A stretch of DNA of 64,000 nt from Rubripirellula reticaptiva (lineage in GTDB: Bacteria; Planctomycetota; Planctomycetia; Pirellulales; Pirellulaceae). The position numbers and the translations under genes were made by a program. Positions 49,685 through 59,272 of this stretch are shown here, one piece after another (the stretch's first letter is position 1; every line of letters begins with the position of its first letter). Below the pieces are notes generated by a model. The model saw only the letters and a list, made by a program, of their open reading frames with translations. It was not told where the DNA came from and did not search any database. Location: NCBI RefSeq assembly GCF_007860175.1, contig NZ_SJPX01000001.1, positions 1-64,000 on the forward strand. The letters are read 5' to 3'.

Positions 49685-51106
49685 ATGAGCATCAGTTTTT
49701 CACGAAGAGATTTTCTTCAGTCCGCTGGCGGTGGACTCGGTGGGCTTGCGCTGACGGCGATGCTGGCTGGGGAAGGGCGAGCTGAGTTGCATCATGCGCC
49801 GAAGGCAAAGCGTGTGATTCAGATCTTCTGTCCCGGTGGCATGAGCCAGGTCGATACGTTTGACTACAAACCAGAACTTGAAAAACGCACCGGGAAGCCG
49901 TTTGATCCCGATGGCACGCTACAGTTTTTCGCGTCGAAGCCAGGTAACTGTCAGGGCAGCCACTGGAAATTCCGACAGCACGGCGAATCGGGGCTGTGGA
50001 TCAGTGATCTGTTTCCGAAGTTGGCAACGTGCGTTGACGATATGGCGTTCATCTATTCGATGCACAGCAAAACAGCGCTGCATGGTCCGGCATGCTTCAT
50101 GATGAACACCGGTTTCGCTTTGCCCGGTTTTCCGAGCATGGGTTCGTGGGTGACTTATGGGCTGGGCAGCGAAGCGGATGACCTGCCAGCCTTTGTTGTG
50201 CTGCCCGATCCACGTGGGTTACCGCCGGGAGGAATCATCAACTGGGGCGCCGGCTTCCTACCAGCGGAACATCAGGCGACGACGCTCGATACATCGAATC
50301 CGACTCGACCGATCACTGATCTGTTCCCACCAAGAGACTTCGCAGCAGCGAATCCTGAAGCGGATCGTGCGGGACTTGCGTTTCTTGAGCAGCTCAACCG
50401 TATGCACATCGAATCTCGCACCGCCAACAGCGAACTCGACGCGCGAATCAAGGCGTATGAGATGGCCGCCCGATTGCAGCTGAGCGCGCCCGAAGTCACC
50501 GACCTGAGTAACGAGACAGCAGCAACACAACAGCTCTACGATATCGACCATCCCGAGACTGGTTCGTTTGGTCGGCAATGTCTGTTGGCTCGGCGATTGG
50601 TTCAGCGCGGTGTGCGGTTCGTACAGATTTATTGCGGTGCGGAAAACACCACGGCGAAAAAGATACGCCCGAACTGGGACAGCCACGAAGATGTTGTTCG
50701 CGATCACGGATACTGGGGCGCGGTGCTGGATACGGGAGCGTCGGCACTGTTGAACGATTTGAAGCAGCAGGGAATGCTCGACGAAACACTGGTGATTTGC
50801 ACGACCGAATTCGGTCGTCAGCCCGGTGCTCAAGGCGGCCAGGGCAAAGGCCGTGACCATAACGCCGGAGCATTCACCGCATGGCTCGCCGGCGGTGGCA
50901 TTCGAGGTGGATCCGGCTACGGAGCCACAGATGAACTCGGGTTCAAGGCCGTCCAGTCGCCGGCCTACAGCTACGATCTCCACGCAACAGCACTTCACCT
51001 GCTGGGCGTCGATCACACGCGTTTGACGTTTTATCACAACGGGATTGAGCGCCGCTTGACAGACGTTCATGGACATGTGATCAGAGAGATTCTGCGAGAA
51101 ACATGA
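49685..51106 (+). CDS. DUF1501 protein with Tat signal (right arm, second copy)
   Basis: 473 residues. The signal FSRRDFLQSAGGGLGGLAL is twin-arginine. Marks: VIQIFCPGGMSQVDTFDYKP, FVQIYCGAENTTAKKIRPNW, CTTEFGRQPGAQ, GRDHNAGAFTAWLAGGGI and DVHGHVIREIL. Three bases separate it from the preceding DUF1549/1553 stop, and its own stop overlaps the next start (ATGA 51103-51106). It thus sits between two heme proteins and could serve either. Confidence 0.92.
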   Translation: MSISFSRRDFLQSAGGGLGGLALTAMLAGEGRAELHHAPKAKRVIQIFCPGGMSQVDTFDYKPELEKRTGKPFDPDGTLQFFASKPGNCQGSHWKFRQHGESGLWISDLFPKLATCVDDMAFIYSMHSKTALHGPACFMMNTGFALPGFPSMGSWVTYGLGSEADDLPAFVVLPDPRGLPPGGIINWGAGFLPAEHQATTLDTSNPTRPITDLFPPRDFAAANPEADRAGLAFLEQLNRMHIESRTANSELDARIKAYEMAARLQLSAPEVTDLSNETAATQQLYDIDHPETGSFGRQCLLARRLVQRGVRFVQIYCGAENTTAKKIRPNWDSHEDVVRDHGYWGAVLDTGASALLNDLKQQGMLDETLVICTTEFGRQPGAQGGQGKGRDHNAGAFTAWLAGGGIRGGSGYGATDELGFKAVQSPAYSYDLHATALHLLGVDHTRLTFYHNGIERRLTDVHGHVIREILRET

Positions 51107-53841
51107 ACATGAAAAGAAGAATGTCAAATCAGCGTTTGTCTGCCTTGCTCTTCGCAGTCATCTTGGCTTGTGAAGTGCAAGCAGTTGACTTCACGCAAGA
51201 CATCGAACCAATCATTCAGGCTCATTGCATCGATTGTCATGGACCGGATGAACAAGAGAGTCTGTTCCGACTTGATCGCTTGGCAGACATGCTTTCCGGT
51301 GGGAACTCGGGCGAGCCTGCCGTGGTGCCAGGAAAACCAGACGAGAGTTTTCTGCTGAAGTTGATTCGGCACAAAGAAACCGGCAAGGAAATGCCGCCGG
51401 ATGAATCATTATCGAAAGGCGAAATAGATTTAGTCGAACAATGGATCGCCGACGGAGCAACGACTCCGGAAAGCTACGGACCAGCAAAAAGGAAAGTCGA
51501 TCTTTCGCACTGGGCGTTCCAGCCGGTAAAGCGTTCCCAAGCAAGTGGTATCGACAAGTTCGTTCACGACAAGTTGACAGACAACGATTTAACGCAATCG
51601 CCCGCTGCGGAACGACGTGTTTTGATTCGACGGTTGTATCTCGTGATGCTTGGCATTCCGCCATCACCGCAGCAGGTCGAGACATTCGTGACGGATGATA
51701 GTGACGATGCTTGGCAAACGCTTGTTGAACGTGTTCTTGCCAGTTCGCATTACGGTGAACGTTGGGCGACGTACTGGCTGGACCTGGTACGGTTCGGGGA
51801 GACGCATGGCTATGAAATGAATCGCGAGCGACCGACGGCGTGGCAGTATCGCGATTGGGTCATCCAGTCGCTGAACGACGACAAACCCTACAACGAATTC
51901 GTTCGCCAGCAGATCGCCGGTGATGCGCTGGGAGCGGACGTCGCTACAGGGTTCCTAGTGGCCGGTCCCGTCGATCAAGTCAAAGGTTCCGACCCGAAAC
52001 TGCGACAGGCTCAGCGAATGAACGAGCTCGACGACATGATCAACACCACCGGCACAGCGTTTTTGGGACTGACGACTGGCTGCGCGCGTTGCCACAATCA
52101 CAAATTCGATCCCATCAGCCAGCGCGATTACTACTCGATGCAAGCCGTGTTCGCCGGCGTCGAGCACGGTGATCGCTCGCTGCCGCCATCGCCGGAAACC
52201 AAACAGCAGATCGCGACGCTGGATGCGGAGATCGCAGAACTGAATGACCGGCTGAAGAAATTCATGGCCGAAGATGAATCGAAACTACGTCCGTCCGTCA
52301 ACGCCAAGCAGAACGAAGAGGTCTTCGAGAAACGAAAAGCACGCTTCATTCGCTTCACGATTCAGAAAACCACTGGCGGCGCAGGCTGTATTGATGAGTT
52401 GGAAGTTTACGCTGAAGGAAGTAACGTTGCTCTGGCTGACTGCGGTGCCAAAGCGACATCGTCCGGCGACTTCGTGCATCCAAAACATAAACTGTTGCAC
52501 ATCAACGATGGACGTCACGGCAATGATCGCAGTTGGATTGTCGATTCTGCGAAAGGCGGCTGGGTCCAAATTGAACTCGCCGCACCGGCCATCATCGACC
52601 GCGTCGTCTGGGGCCGCGATCGTGACGGACATTTTGCCGACCGGTTGCCGATCGATTACCACATCGAATCCGCTGTGGAAGCGGGCCAATGGGAATTGTT
52701 AGCGTCATCGGCTGATCGAACAGCTTACTCGGGTAGCAAGCCTTCCGAGCCAGAGTATCAGTTCGCGAAGTTTCCGGATGCGGAAGCGGTGCAGGGTGAG
52801 ACGTGGTTGAAGCGGTTGCAGACAGCTCGCGACGAGAAAAAGGAACTCGAAGGTTCGACACTCGTTTATGCCGGCACGTTTTCACAACCCGGTCCCACGC
52901 ATCGTTTGTATCGCGGCGAACGAGATGCGAAGCGCGAGCAGGTTGCTCCGAATGCGATCGAAGTCTTCACATCGCTGAATCTGTCGTCCGACGCGCCCGA
53001 GCGTGACCGTCGACTGGCGTTGGCGAATTGGGTTGCCAGCAAGGACAATCCGTTAACGGCACGCGTGATCGTCAATCGGTTGTGGCAGTTCCACTTCGGC
53101 ACCGGTATCGTCGACACGCCCAGCGACTTCGGACTCAACGGAACACCGCCGAGTGACCCGGAGCTGCTCGACTGGATGGCCAGCGAACTGATGGCTCACG
53201 ATTGGTCGTTGAAACATATTCATCGACTGATTTTGAATTCTGACACATGGCGTCAAAGCAATCGACCGAATGCGGATGCCGTGCGAGTCGATGCGACATC
53301 GCGTCTACTGTGGCGATTCCCGCCTCGACGTTTGGAGGCGGAAGCGATTCGCGATTCCATCCTCGCCGTAACCGGAGTGCTTGACCTCAAAAATGCTGGT
53401 GGTCTGGGGTTCAGTCCGTTTGAAGTGGAGATGGAGAATGTGCGTCACTATCACGCGAAGAAAACGTTTGGCCCAGCCGATTGGCGACGGATGATATACA
53501 TGACGAAAGTGCGACAGGAACGTGAGCAGGTGTTCGGCGCCTTCGATTGCCCCGATGCGAGCATGGTGGTGCCGAAACGAAGTCGCTCGACCACACCGCT
53601 GCAGGCACTGAATCTGCTTAATAGCGAATTCGTGATGCAACAAGCCGAACTGTTTGCGCGGCGATTGGAAAAGGAATCCGATACACGGCCGGAGCAGATC
53701 ATACGAGCCTGGCAGTTGTGTTTTCAGCGAGATCCGACAGACGAAGAACTGGCCGATAGCGAAGCGTTCATTCAACAAGAAGGCATCCAGCAGTTCACCC
53801 GCGCGATGCTGAATGCGAATGAATTCGTGTTCATTCCGTAG
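51103..53841 (+). CDS. PSCyt1-DUF1549-DUF1553 heme protein with discoidin-like module
   Basis: 912 residues; ATG 51103 overlaps the DUF1501 stop. A signal peptide (LSALLFAVILACEVQA) precedes PSCyt1 with CIDCH (42-46). DUF1549 begins near 147, with HYGERWATYWLDLVRFGETHG and CARCHNHKFDPI (about 327). A module at about 410-545 (RFIRFTIQKTTGGAGCIDEL, GWVQIELAAPAIIDRVVWG) resembles F5/8-type C domains. DUF1553 from about 640 has VIVNRLWQFHFGTGIVDTPS. The DUF1501 gene downstream (53931) starts after a gap holding a hairpin, giving a heme-Tat pair. Confidence 0.92.
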   Translation: MNMKRRMSNQRLSALLFAVILACEVQAVDFTQDIEPIIQAHCIDCHGPDEQESLFRLDRLADMLSGGNSGEPAVVPGKPDESFLLKLIRHKETGKEMPPDESLSKGEIDLVEQWIADGATTPESYGPAKRKVDLSHWAFQPVKRSQASGIDKFVHDKLTDNDLTQSPAAERRVLIRRLYLVMLGIPPSPQQVETFVTDDSDDAWQTLVERVLASSHYGERWATYWLDLVRFGETHGYEMNRERPTAWQYRDWVIQSLNDDKPYNEFVRQQIAGDALGADVATGFLVAGPVDQVKGSDPKLRQAQRMNELDDMINTTGTAFLGLTTGCARCHNHKFDPISQRDYYSMQAVFAGVEHGDRSLPPSPETKQQIATLDAEIAELNDRLKKFMAEDESKLRPSVNAKQNEEVFEKRKARFIRFTIQKTTGGAGCIDELEVYAEGSNVALADCGAKATSSGDFVHPKHKLLHINDGRHGNDRSWIVDSAKGGWVQIELAAPAIIDRVVWGRDRDGHFADRLPIDYHIESAVEAGQWELLASSADRTAYSGSKPSEPEYQFAKFPDAEAVQGETWLKRLQTARDEKKELEGSTLVYAGTFSQPGPTHRLYRGERDAKREQVAPNAIEVFTSLNLSSDAPERDRRLALANWVASKDNPLTARVIVNRLWQFHFGTGIVDTPSDFGLNGTPPSDPELLDWMASELMAHDWSLKHIHRLILNSDTWRQSNRPNADAVRVDATSRLLWRFPPRRLEAEAIRDSILAVTGVLDLKNAGGLGFSPFEVEMENVRHYHAKKTFGPADWRRMIYMTKVRQEREQVFGAFDCPDASMVVPKRSRSTTPLQALNLLNSEFVMQQAELFARRLEKESDTRPEQIIRAWQLCFQRDPTDEELADSEAFIQQEGIQQFTRAMLNANEFVFIP

Positions 53842-53845
53842 TGGC

Positions 53846-53910
53846 CGTTTAACGGCTAGCCGAAGGCGACAATTCACAACCGTTCGACGCCTTCGGCTTC
53901 GCATTAAACG
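53846..53910. repeat. Long imperfect hairpin between heme-protein and DUF1501 genes
   Basis: Left arm 53846-53868 (CGTTTAA then AGCCGAAGGCG) pairs with right arm 53888-53910 (CGCCTTCGGCT then TTAAACG): 18 of 23 bases match, with one 5-base internal mismatch and a 19-base loop. It fills the gap between two genes of an otherwise tightly packed operon. No T-run follows. Confidence 0.65.
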
Positions 53911-53930
53911 AATCAATCAAGAAACCCACC

Positions 53931-55388
53931 ATGACTCCATTTCTGAATCGACGACACTTTCTGACTCAGGCGACGACGGGACTCAGCAGCATCGCGCTGG
54001 CGAGTTTGCTGGATCAGCAACGGTTGCTTGCCGACACTGCACCGATTCGTCCGAAGATCGATCCCGCGAAACCGTTCGCTGCTCGTGACACGCATCATCC
54101 TGCGGCGGCGAAGAATGTGCTGGTGATCTTTTGCGCGGGTGCGTGCAGCCAGATCGACACGTTCGACTATAAGCCCGAACTGATCAAACGCCATGGCCAG
54201 CCCATGCCGGGCGCCGAGTCGCTGGTGACATTTCAGGGCGAACAAGGCATGCTGACGAAGAGTCCGTGGGAATTCAAACCGCGTGGCGAATCCGGCAAGA
54301 TGATTTCGGAACTTGTGCCGCAACTTGCGGAACTCGCCGATGACATGTGTTTCATCCATTCGTTGACCGGAAAGACCAACACGCATGGGCCGGGCGAAAA
54401 CTTCATGTCGACCGGTTATACGCTCGATGGTTTCCCCAGCATGGGCGCGTGGGCGACATGGGCATTGGGAACCGAGAACGAAAACCTGCCGGCTTACGTC
54501 GCGATTGCCGATCCACGTGGCACGCCGCAGTCGAGCGTCAATAATTGGGGACCGGGTTTTCTGCCCGCAGCCTTTCAGGGAACCGAGTTCAGCGCCCTCA
54601 AACCGCTAGACAACCTCGACATTCCGCCGGGTGTCAGCGCAAAAACTGATCGAGCGACGCGAAGTTTTCTGGAACGCATGAACCAGCGTCATCTCGAACA
54701 ATTTCCGGGCGACAGCGAACTAGCGGCGAGAATTTCCAGTTATCAACTCGCCGCGCGGATGCAGTTGAGCGTTCCCGAAGTCACCGACTTGTCGAGCGAA
54801 CCGCAGAGTATTTTGCGCGAATACGGAGCGGACGATTCGCAGAACACCTTGAAGGCACAGTTTGCGAAGAACTGTATCCTCGCGCGGCGGTTGATTGAAA
54901 ACGGCGTCCGTTTTGTGCAACTGTTCAATGGCGCCTATCAGACTGGTGGCGAAGGCGTCAGTAACTGGGACGGACACAAATCGCTTCAAGAACAGTACAG
55001 CAAACATGGCCCGGTGCTGGATCAACCTTGCGCGGCTCTGCTTCGAGACATGAAGCGGCGTGGGTTGTTGAAGGATACGTTGGTCGTTTGGATGACCGAG
55101 TTCGGTCGCATGCCGACATTTCAAAAGGGAGCCAGCGGACGCGATCACAATCCAGACGGATTCACGGCATGGATGATGGGAGCTGGCGTGAAAGCACCGT
55201 TCACTTACGGGGCGACCGATGAGTTCGGTTACAAAGCCGCCGAAAACATCAGCACCGTCTACGATTTCCACGCCACGATTCTGCATCTGTTAGGTCTGAA
55301 CCACAAGCAACTCACCTACTACCACAATGGCTTCGAGCGTCGCCTGACAGACGTGCATGGTCACGTCATCAAGGAGATACTGGCGTGA
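53931..55388 (+). CDS. DUF1501 protein with Tat-like signal (right arm, third copy)
   Basis: 485 residues. The N-terminus [19 protein letters not shown] is twin-arginine. Marks: [92 protein letters not shown] and [11 protein letters not shown]. Its stop overlaps the GTG start of the DUF1592 gene (GTGA 55385-55388), an unusual case where DUF1501 is coupled to DUF1592 rather than to DUF1549. Confidence 0.92.
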   Translation: MTPFLNRRHFLTQATTGLSSIALASLLDQQRLLADTAPIRPKIDPAKPFAARDTHHPAAAKNVLVIFCAGACSQIDTFDYKPELIKRHGQPMPGAESLVTFQGEQGMLTKSPWEFKPRGESGKMISELVPQLAELADDMCFIHSLTGKTNTHGPGENFMSTGYTLDGFPSMGAWATWALGTENENLPAYVAIADPRGTPQSSVNNWGPGFLPAAFQGTEFSALKPLDNLDIPPGVSAKTDRATRSFLERMNQRHLEQFPGDSELAARISSYQLAARMQLSVPEVTDLSSEPQSILREYGADDSQNTLKAQFAKNCILARRLIENGVRFVQLFNGAYQTGGEGVSNWDGHKSLQEQYSKHGPVLDQPCAALLRDMKRRGLLKDTLVVWMTEFGRMPTFQKGASGRDHNPDGFTAWMMGAGVKAPFTYGATDEFGYKAAENISTVYDFHATILHLLGLNHKQLTYYHNGFERRLTDVHGHVIKEILA

Positions 55389-57937
55389 GCAGCTCGGCAT
55401 CCCGCGGCCACTTGAAGGTCTCCTTGTTTAACGGAGTGTGCTTGCTGTTTTGCATCTGCGCATCGAAGTCAAACGCGTCGGAAATCCCCAAGCCAATTGG
55501 TGAACTCATCCGGAAGACCTGCGTCGACTGTCATGACGGCGACTCGGCAGAAGCTGGACTGGACCTCACATCACTGACGTTTGATCTGGCTGACCGACGA
55601 CTTCGCGAGCGTTGGATTCTGATTCATGATCGAGTCAAATCGGGTGAGATGCCGCCTGATGATTCAAGTCTCTCAGATGGTGATCGACAGTCACTGGTGA
55701 AGACACTGCACGACGTTATCGGGAAAGCGGATCGTGAGGATGTTCTTGCAAACGGTCGCGGTCCGTTGCGACGGCTCAACCGTGACGAATACGAACAGAA
55801 TTTGCGGGACGTGCTGAAACTGCCGCTGCTCGATATTCGTGACATGCTGCCGGAAGATCGCGTTGCCCATCGGTTCAACAAGACTGCCGCGGCACTCGAC
55901 ATGTCCCGCGTGCAGTTGGCTGCCAACCTCGATGCCGCCGACGCGGCGCTGCGACAGGCGGTGGCGGGCGGACCGGAGCCGCCACCGGTCACCAGGTATC
56001 ACGCGGCGGGGACGCAGCTTTTTTCGGCCACCAGCACCTTTGGTGAACGCGAAGCGATGTTCTTTGCGAAGGACAACAAGGCGGTTGATACGACAGAACT
56101 CGACAATCTTAAAGACGATCCCGCACTGGAACTGGCGTTGTTCCGGTCGGCTCACTGGCCCTATTTCGGATATCCGCGTGGATTCGTTGCGAAACTCCCG
56201 GGCGAATACCGGGTCCGCTTTTCGGCGCGGGCCGTCTTGCAGACCGAAGGGTATCAGCTCAAACCGGCAACCGATCCGGTGCCGATGACGTTTCGCGCGC
56301 GAAAGCCGTCTGGCCCGGATGTCTCTGGCGATATTCGGGCAACGGGTGGAATCATCGACATTCAGCCCGAGCCCGCCGTTTATGAGACGACCATTCGCTT
56401 ACTTCCAACAGAGACGTTCGAGTACAGCCTGTTAGGTCTGCCAGTTCCGCTGGCACGTAACGTCAACGGTGGCCCGCCGACGTATCGTTATCCGCCGTTT
56501 CCCGATGGTGGCCAACCGGGGGTTGCCTTTCAATGGCTGGAAGTCGAAGGTCCGCTCCCGCCGGAGACATGGCCGCCGCCGTCACACCACGTCTTGTTTG
56601 ATGATTTTGGAGCGGACATTCAATCCACCAACCCGCAAGAAGACTCGCGGCGTCTACTTCGGCGCTTCGTAGAGATCGCTGCTCGCATGCCTGTACCGGA
56701 AGAAGCACTGCTCCGGTTCGAGCAACTCATTCTCAAGCGACTCGAGCAGGGGAGCCCGTTCCCTGAGGCGATGCTCGCCGGTTACAAGGCGTTTCTCTGT
56801 TCCAGCCACTTCCTTTATCTGCGAGAACCTGCTGATCCAGCGACTGGCAATCTCGATCAATATGCCATTGCCTCACGACTATCGCATTTCCTAACGAACA
56901 CGCGGCCGGACCCGGCGTTGATGGAACTGGCCGGCGCGGGAAAGCTCCGCGATGCTGACACACTTCGCCGTGAGACCGATCGGCTGATCAATAGTCCCGG
57001 CTTCGATCGGTTCGTTGATGCTTTTACCGACTACTGGCTCGACCTGCGCAACATGCGACGCGACGAACCGGATATTCGTCTGCATCCCGAGTACCGCTTT
57101 GATGAGTACCTGATCGAGTCGATGGAGCGCGAAACTCGCACCTTCTTCACGGCGATGATTCGCGACAATCTCCCAGCGAGTGTTCTAGTCGATGCCGACT
57201 TTGTTTACGCCAACGATCGTCTTGCGCGGCATTACTGTTTGAAACCGCTCAGCGGGTCCAAAATGCAAAAGGTCGTGTTACCCGATGACAGTCCCTACGG
57301 CGGTCTGTTGACGCAGGCGGCCATTTCGAAAGTGACCGCCAACGGCACATCGACGTCGCCGGTCATCCGCGGCGCGTGGATCATGGAGCGTTTGATCGGC
57401 CAGCCACCCCCGCCTCCGCCAGCGAGCGTCCCCGCTGTCGAGCCGGACATTCGTGGCGCGAAGACGATTCGTGAGTTGTTGGCTCTGCATACGAAATCGG
57501 AATCGTGTGCTGGCTGCCATGCGCGGTTCGATCCCGTTGGTTTGGCATTGGAAAACTTCGATGTCCTGGGCGGCTGGCGAACACGTTATCGCGGACTCGA
57601 AGCGGGAGAACGCATCTCCGGGATAGACCGCGCCGGCCACGATTTCGCCTACGCACTTGCTGACACGGTCGATGCCAGCGGCCGTTTGCTGGATGGTCGC
57701 CGCTTTCAGGACATTCACGAACTGAAGGCCATCCTTGCAGGCAATCCACGTCAACTGGCCCGCAATCTTCTGCACCAGTTCACGCTTTATGCGACCGGAA
57801 CTCCGGTCCGGTTCTCAGATCGCGAGGAGATCGAATCAATGCTCGATGCCTGCGAAGCAGATGGATATCGCGTTCGTGATCTCGTCCATGCATTGGTGCA
57901 GAGCAGGATCTTTCTCGGAAAGGAAGGCAGCCGATGA
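55385..57937 (+). CDS. DUF1587/1592/1588/1585 heme protein (right arm, second copy)
   Basis: 850 residues from GTG 55385, overlapping the DUF1501 stop; the signal peptide ([18 protein letters not shown]) follows. PSCyt heme motif CVDCH (46-50), then DUF1587 ([17 protein letters not shown], about 131), a DUF1595-like helical region (about 430), DUF1592 ([18 protein letters not shown], about 492), DUF1588 (about 637) with [12 protein letters not shown] (about 708), and DUF1585. The section corresponding to the palindrome in the copy at 39026 is short and normal here. The stop overlaps the DUF1552 start (ATGA). Confidence 0.92.
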   Translation: MSSSASRGHLKVSLFNGVCLLFCICASKSNASEIPKPIGELIRKTCVDCHDGDSAEAGLDLTSLTFDLADRRLRERWILIHDRVKSGEMPPDDSSLSDGDRQSLVKTLHDVIGKADREDVLANGRGPLRRLNRDEYEQNLRDVLKLPLLDIRDMLPEDRVAHRFNKTAAALDMSRVQLAANLDAADAALRQAVAGGPEPPPVTRYHAAGTQLFSATSTFGEREAMFFAKDNKAVDTTELDNLKDDPALELALFRSAHWPYFGYPRGFVAKLPGEYRVRFSARAVLQTEGYQLKPATDPVPMTFRARKPSGPDVSGDIRATGGIIDIQPEPAVYETTIRLLPTETFEYSLLGLPVPLARNVNGGPPTYRYPPFPDGGQPGVAFQWLEVEGPLPPETWPPPSHHVLFDDFGADIQSTNPQEDSRRLLRRFVEIAARMPVPEEALLRFEQLILKRLEQGSPFPEAMLAGYKAFLCSSHFLYLREPADPATGNLDQYAIASRLSHFLTNTRPDPALMELAGAGKLRDADTLRRETDRLINSPGFDRFVDAFTDYWLDLRNMRRDEPDIRLHPEYRFDEYLIESMERETRTFFTAMIRDNLPASVLVDADFVYANDRLARHYCLKPLSGSKMQKVVLPDDSPYGGLLTQAAISKVTANGTSTSPVIRGAWIMERLIGQPPPPPPASVPAVEPDIRGAKTIRELLALHTKSESCAGCHARFDPVGLALENFDVLGGWRTRYRGLEAGERISGIDRAGHDFAYALADTVDASGRLLDGRRFQDIHELKAILAGNPRQLARNLLHQFTLYATGTPVRFSDREEIESMLDACEADGYRVRDLVHALVQSRIFLGKEGSR

Positions 57938-59223
57938 TAGGCCGCTATCAAATCAATCGCCGTCAGTTTCTTCGCGGTGCGGGAGTCACGCTTGCGCTAC
58001 CGTTTCTGGACAGCCTGCGTTCAGTATCAGCAAAGCAACCGGATGCAGAACTTCCGCGGCGAATGCTGTTGATCTCGAACAACCTCGGGGTCCTGCCGCA
58101 ACAGTTCTTTCCGGAAACACCCGGGCGTGATTACGAACTCTCACCGTACCTGCAGGCTCTTGCCGAGTTCCGCGACGACTTCACGGTGATCAGTGGCCTC
58201 TCACACCCCGATGTCGACGGTGGTCACAGCACAGAGAACTGCTTTCTCACGGCAGCCCGTGGCCCGACCAAGAGTGGCTTTCGCAATACAATCTCGCTCG
58301 ATCAATTCGCCGCCGAACGCCTGGGACCCGTGACGCGGTTCCCGACGCTCAATCTCGGCGTGAACATCGACAAGGCGAATCGCAGTCTTTCCTGGACGCG
58401 AGACGGTGTGCTGCTGCCCGCCGAAGACAGTGCGTCTGCTCTGTTTCGCAAGATGTTCATCCAGGGCGATCAGGCTGCTGTAAAACACCAGCTCCATAAA
58501 CTCGACGAACGCGGCAGCATTCTCGATACGTTGCTGGATGATACGCGGCAGTTCCGCAGCAATCTCGGTCGCGACGATCAATCACGGCTCGACCAGTACC
58601 TGACGTCCGTCCGCGAAATCGAAGAGCGACTGCAAACAGCTCGCCAGTGGGAACTGCGCCCGAAACCGATAACTGATCAGCAACCACCGGACGACATTCG
58701 CGACCAGAAGTTGTTCTTCGAGAAGTTTGACCTGATGCTGTCGATGGGGCGGCTGGCGCTGGAATCGGATTCCACGCGGATCGTCACGCTGATGGTCGAT
58801 GCCTTTGCGACTCCCGTGTTCAAACTGCATCCCGATCAGAACACAACCGATGGCTACCACAATCTCAGTCATCATGGTCAGTCAGAATCGAAGGTCCAAC
58901 AACTCATCGACGCCGATCATCAGCAGATGACGCTGCTCCACAAGCTGTTCGGACAGCTTGCCGAAACTCGTGAAGGGGAAGACCGGTTGCTGGACCGCAC
59001 GATGATCCTGTTCGGTAGCAACATGGGGGACGCCAACACCCACGACAATAACAACCTGCCGATTCTGCTCGCTGGCGGCGGACTCAAGCATGGCCAGCAC
59101 CTCGCCTTCCGGAGCGATCGCAACAAACCACTGTGCAACCTGTTCGTCACGATGCTGCAGTACCTTGGCGTTGAAACAGAGTCCTTCGGCAGCAGCACTG
59201 GCAATTTGAATGAGATGACCTAA
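57934..59223 (+). CDS. DUF1552 protein (right arm, second copy)
   Basis: 429 residues; ATG 57934 overlaps the DUF1592 stop, the tightest heme-partner coupling in the window. The signal INRRQFLRGAGVTLALPFLD is twin-arginine. Marks: [79 protein letters not shown] and the C-terminal LFGSNMGDANTHDNNNLPI with LLAGGGLKHG. Length is typical of the family. Confidence 0.92.
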   Translation: MIGRYQINRRQFLRGAGVTLALPFLDSLRSVSAKQPDAELPRRMLLISNNLGVLPQQFFPETPGRDYELSPYLQALAEFRDDFTVISGLSHPDVDGGHSTENCFLTAARGPTKSGFRNTISLDQFAAERLGPVTRFPTLNLGVNIDKANRSLSWTRDGVLLPAEDSASALFRKMFIQGDQAAVKHQLHKLDERGSILDTLLDDTRQFRSNLGRDDQSRLDQYLTSVREIEERLQTARQWELRPKPITDQQPPDDIRDQKLFFEKFDLMLSMGRLALESDSTRIVTLMVDAFATPVFKLHPDQNTTDGYHNLSHHGQSESKVQQLIDADHQQMTLLHKLFGQLAETREGEDRLLDRTMILFGSNMGDANTHDNNNLPILLAGGGLKHGQHLAFRSDRNKPLCNLFVTMLQYLGVETESFGSSTGNLNEMT

Positions 59224-59272
59224 TGGCCACGACCAAGAACGGACTGGCAAATGCATTAAGATTCGCTTAACC

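Noticed and set aside
50258-51127. 289-residue minus-strand frame
   Set aside because: Shadow of the DUF1501 gene at 49685; no recognisable protein features.
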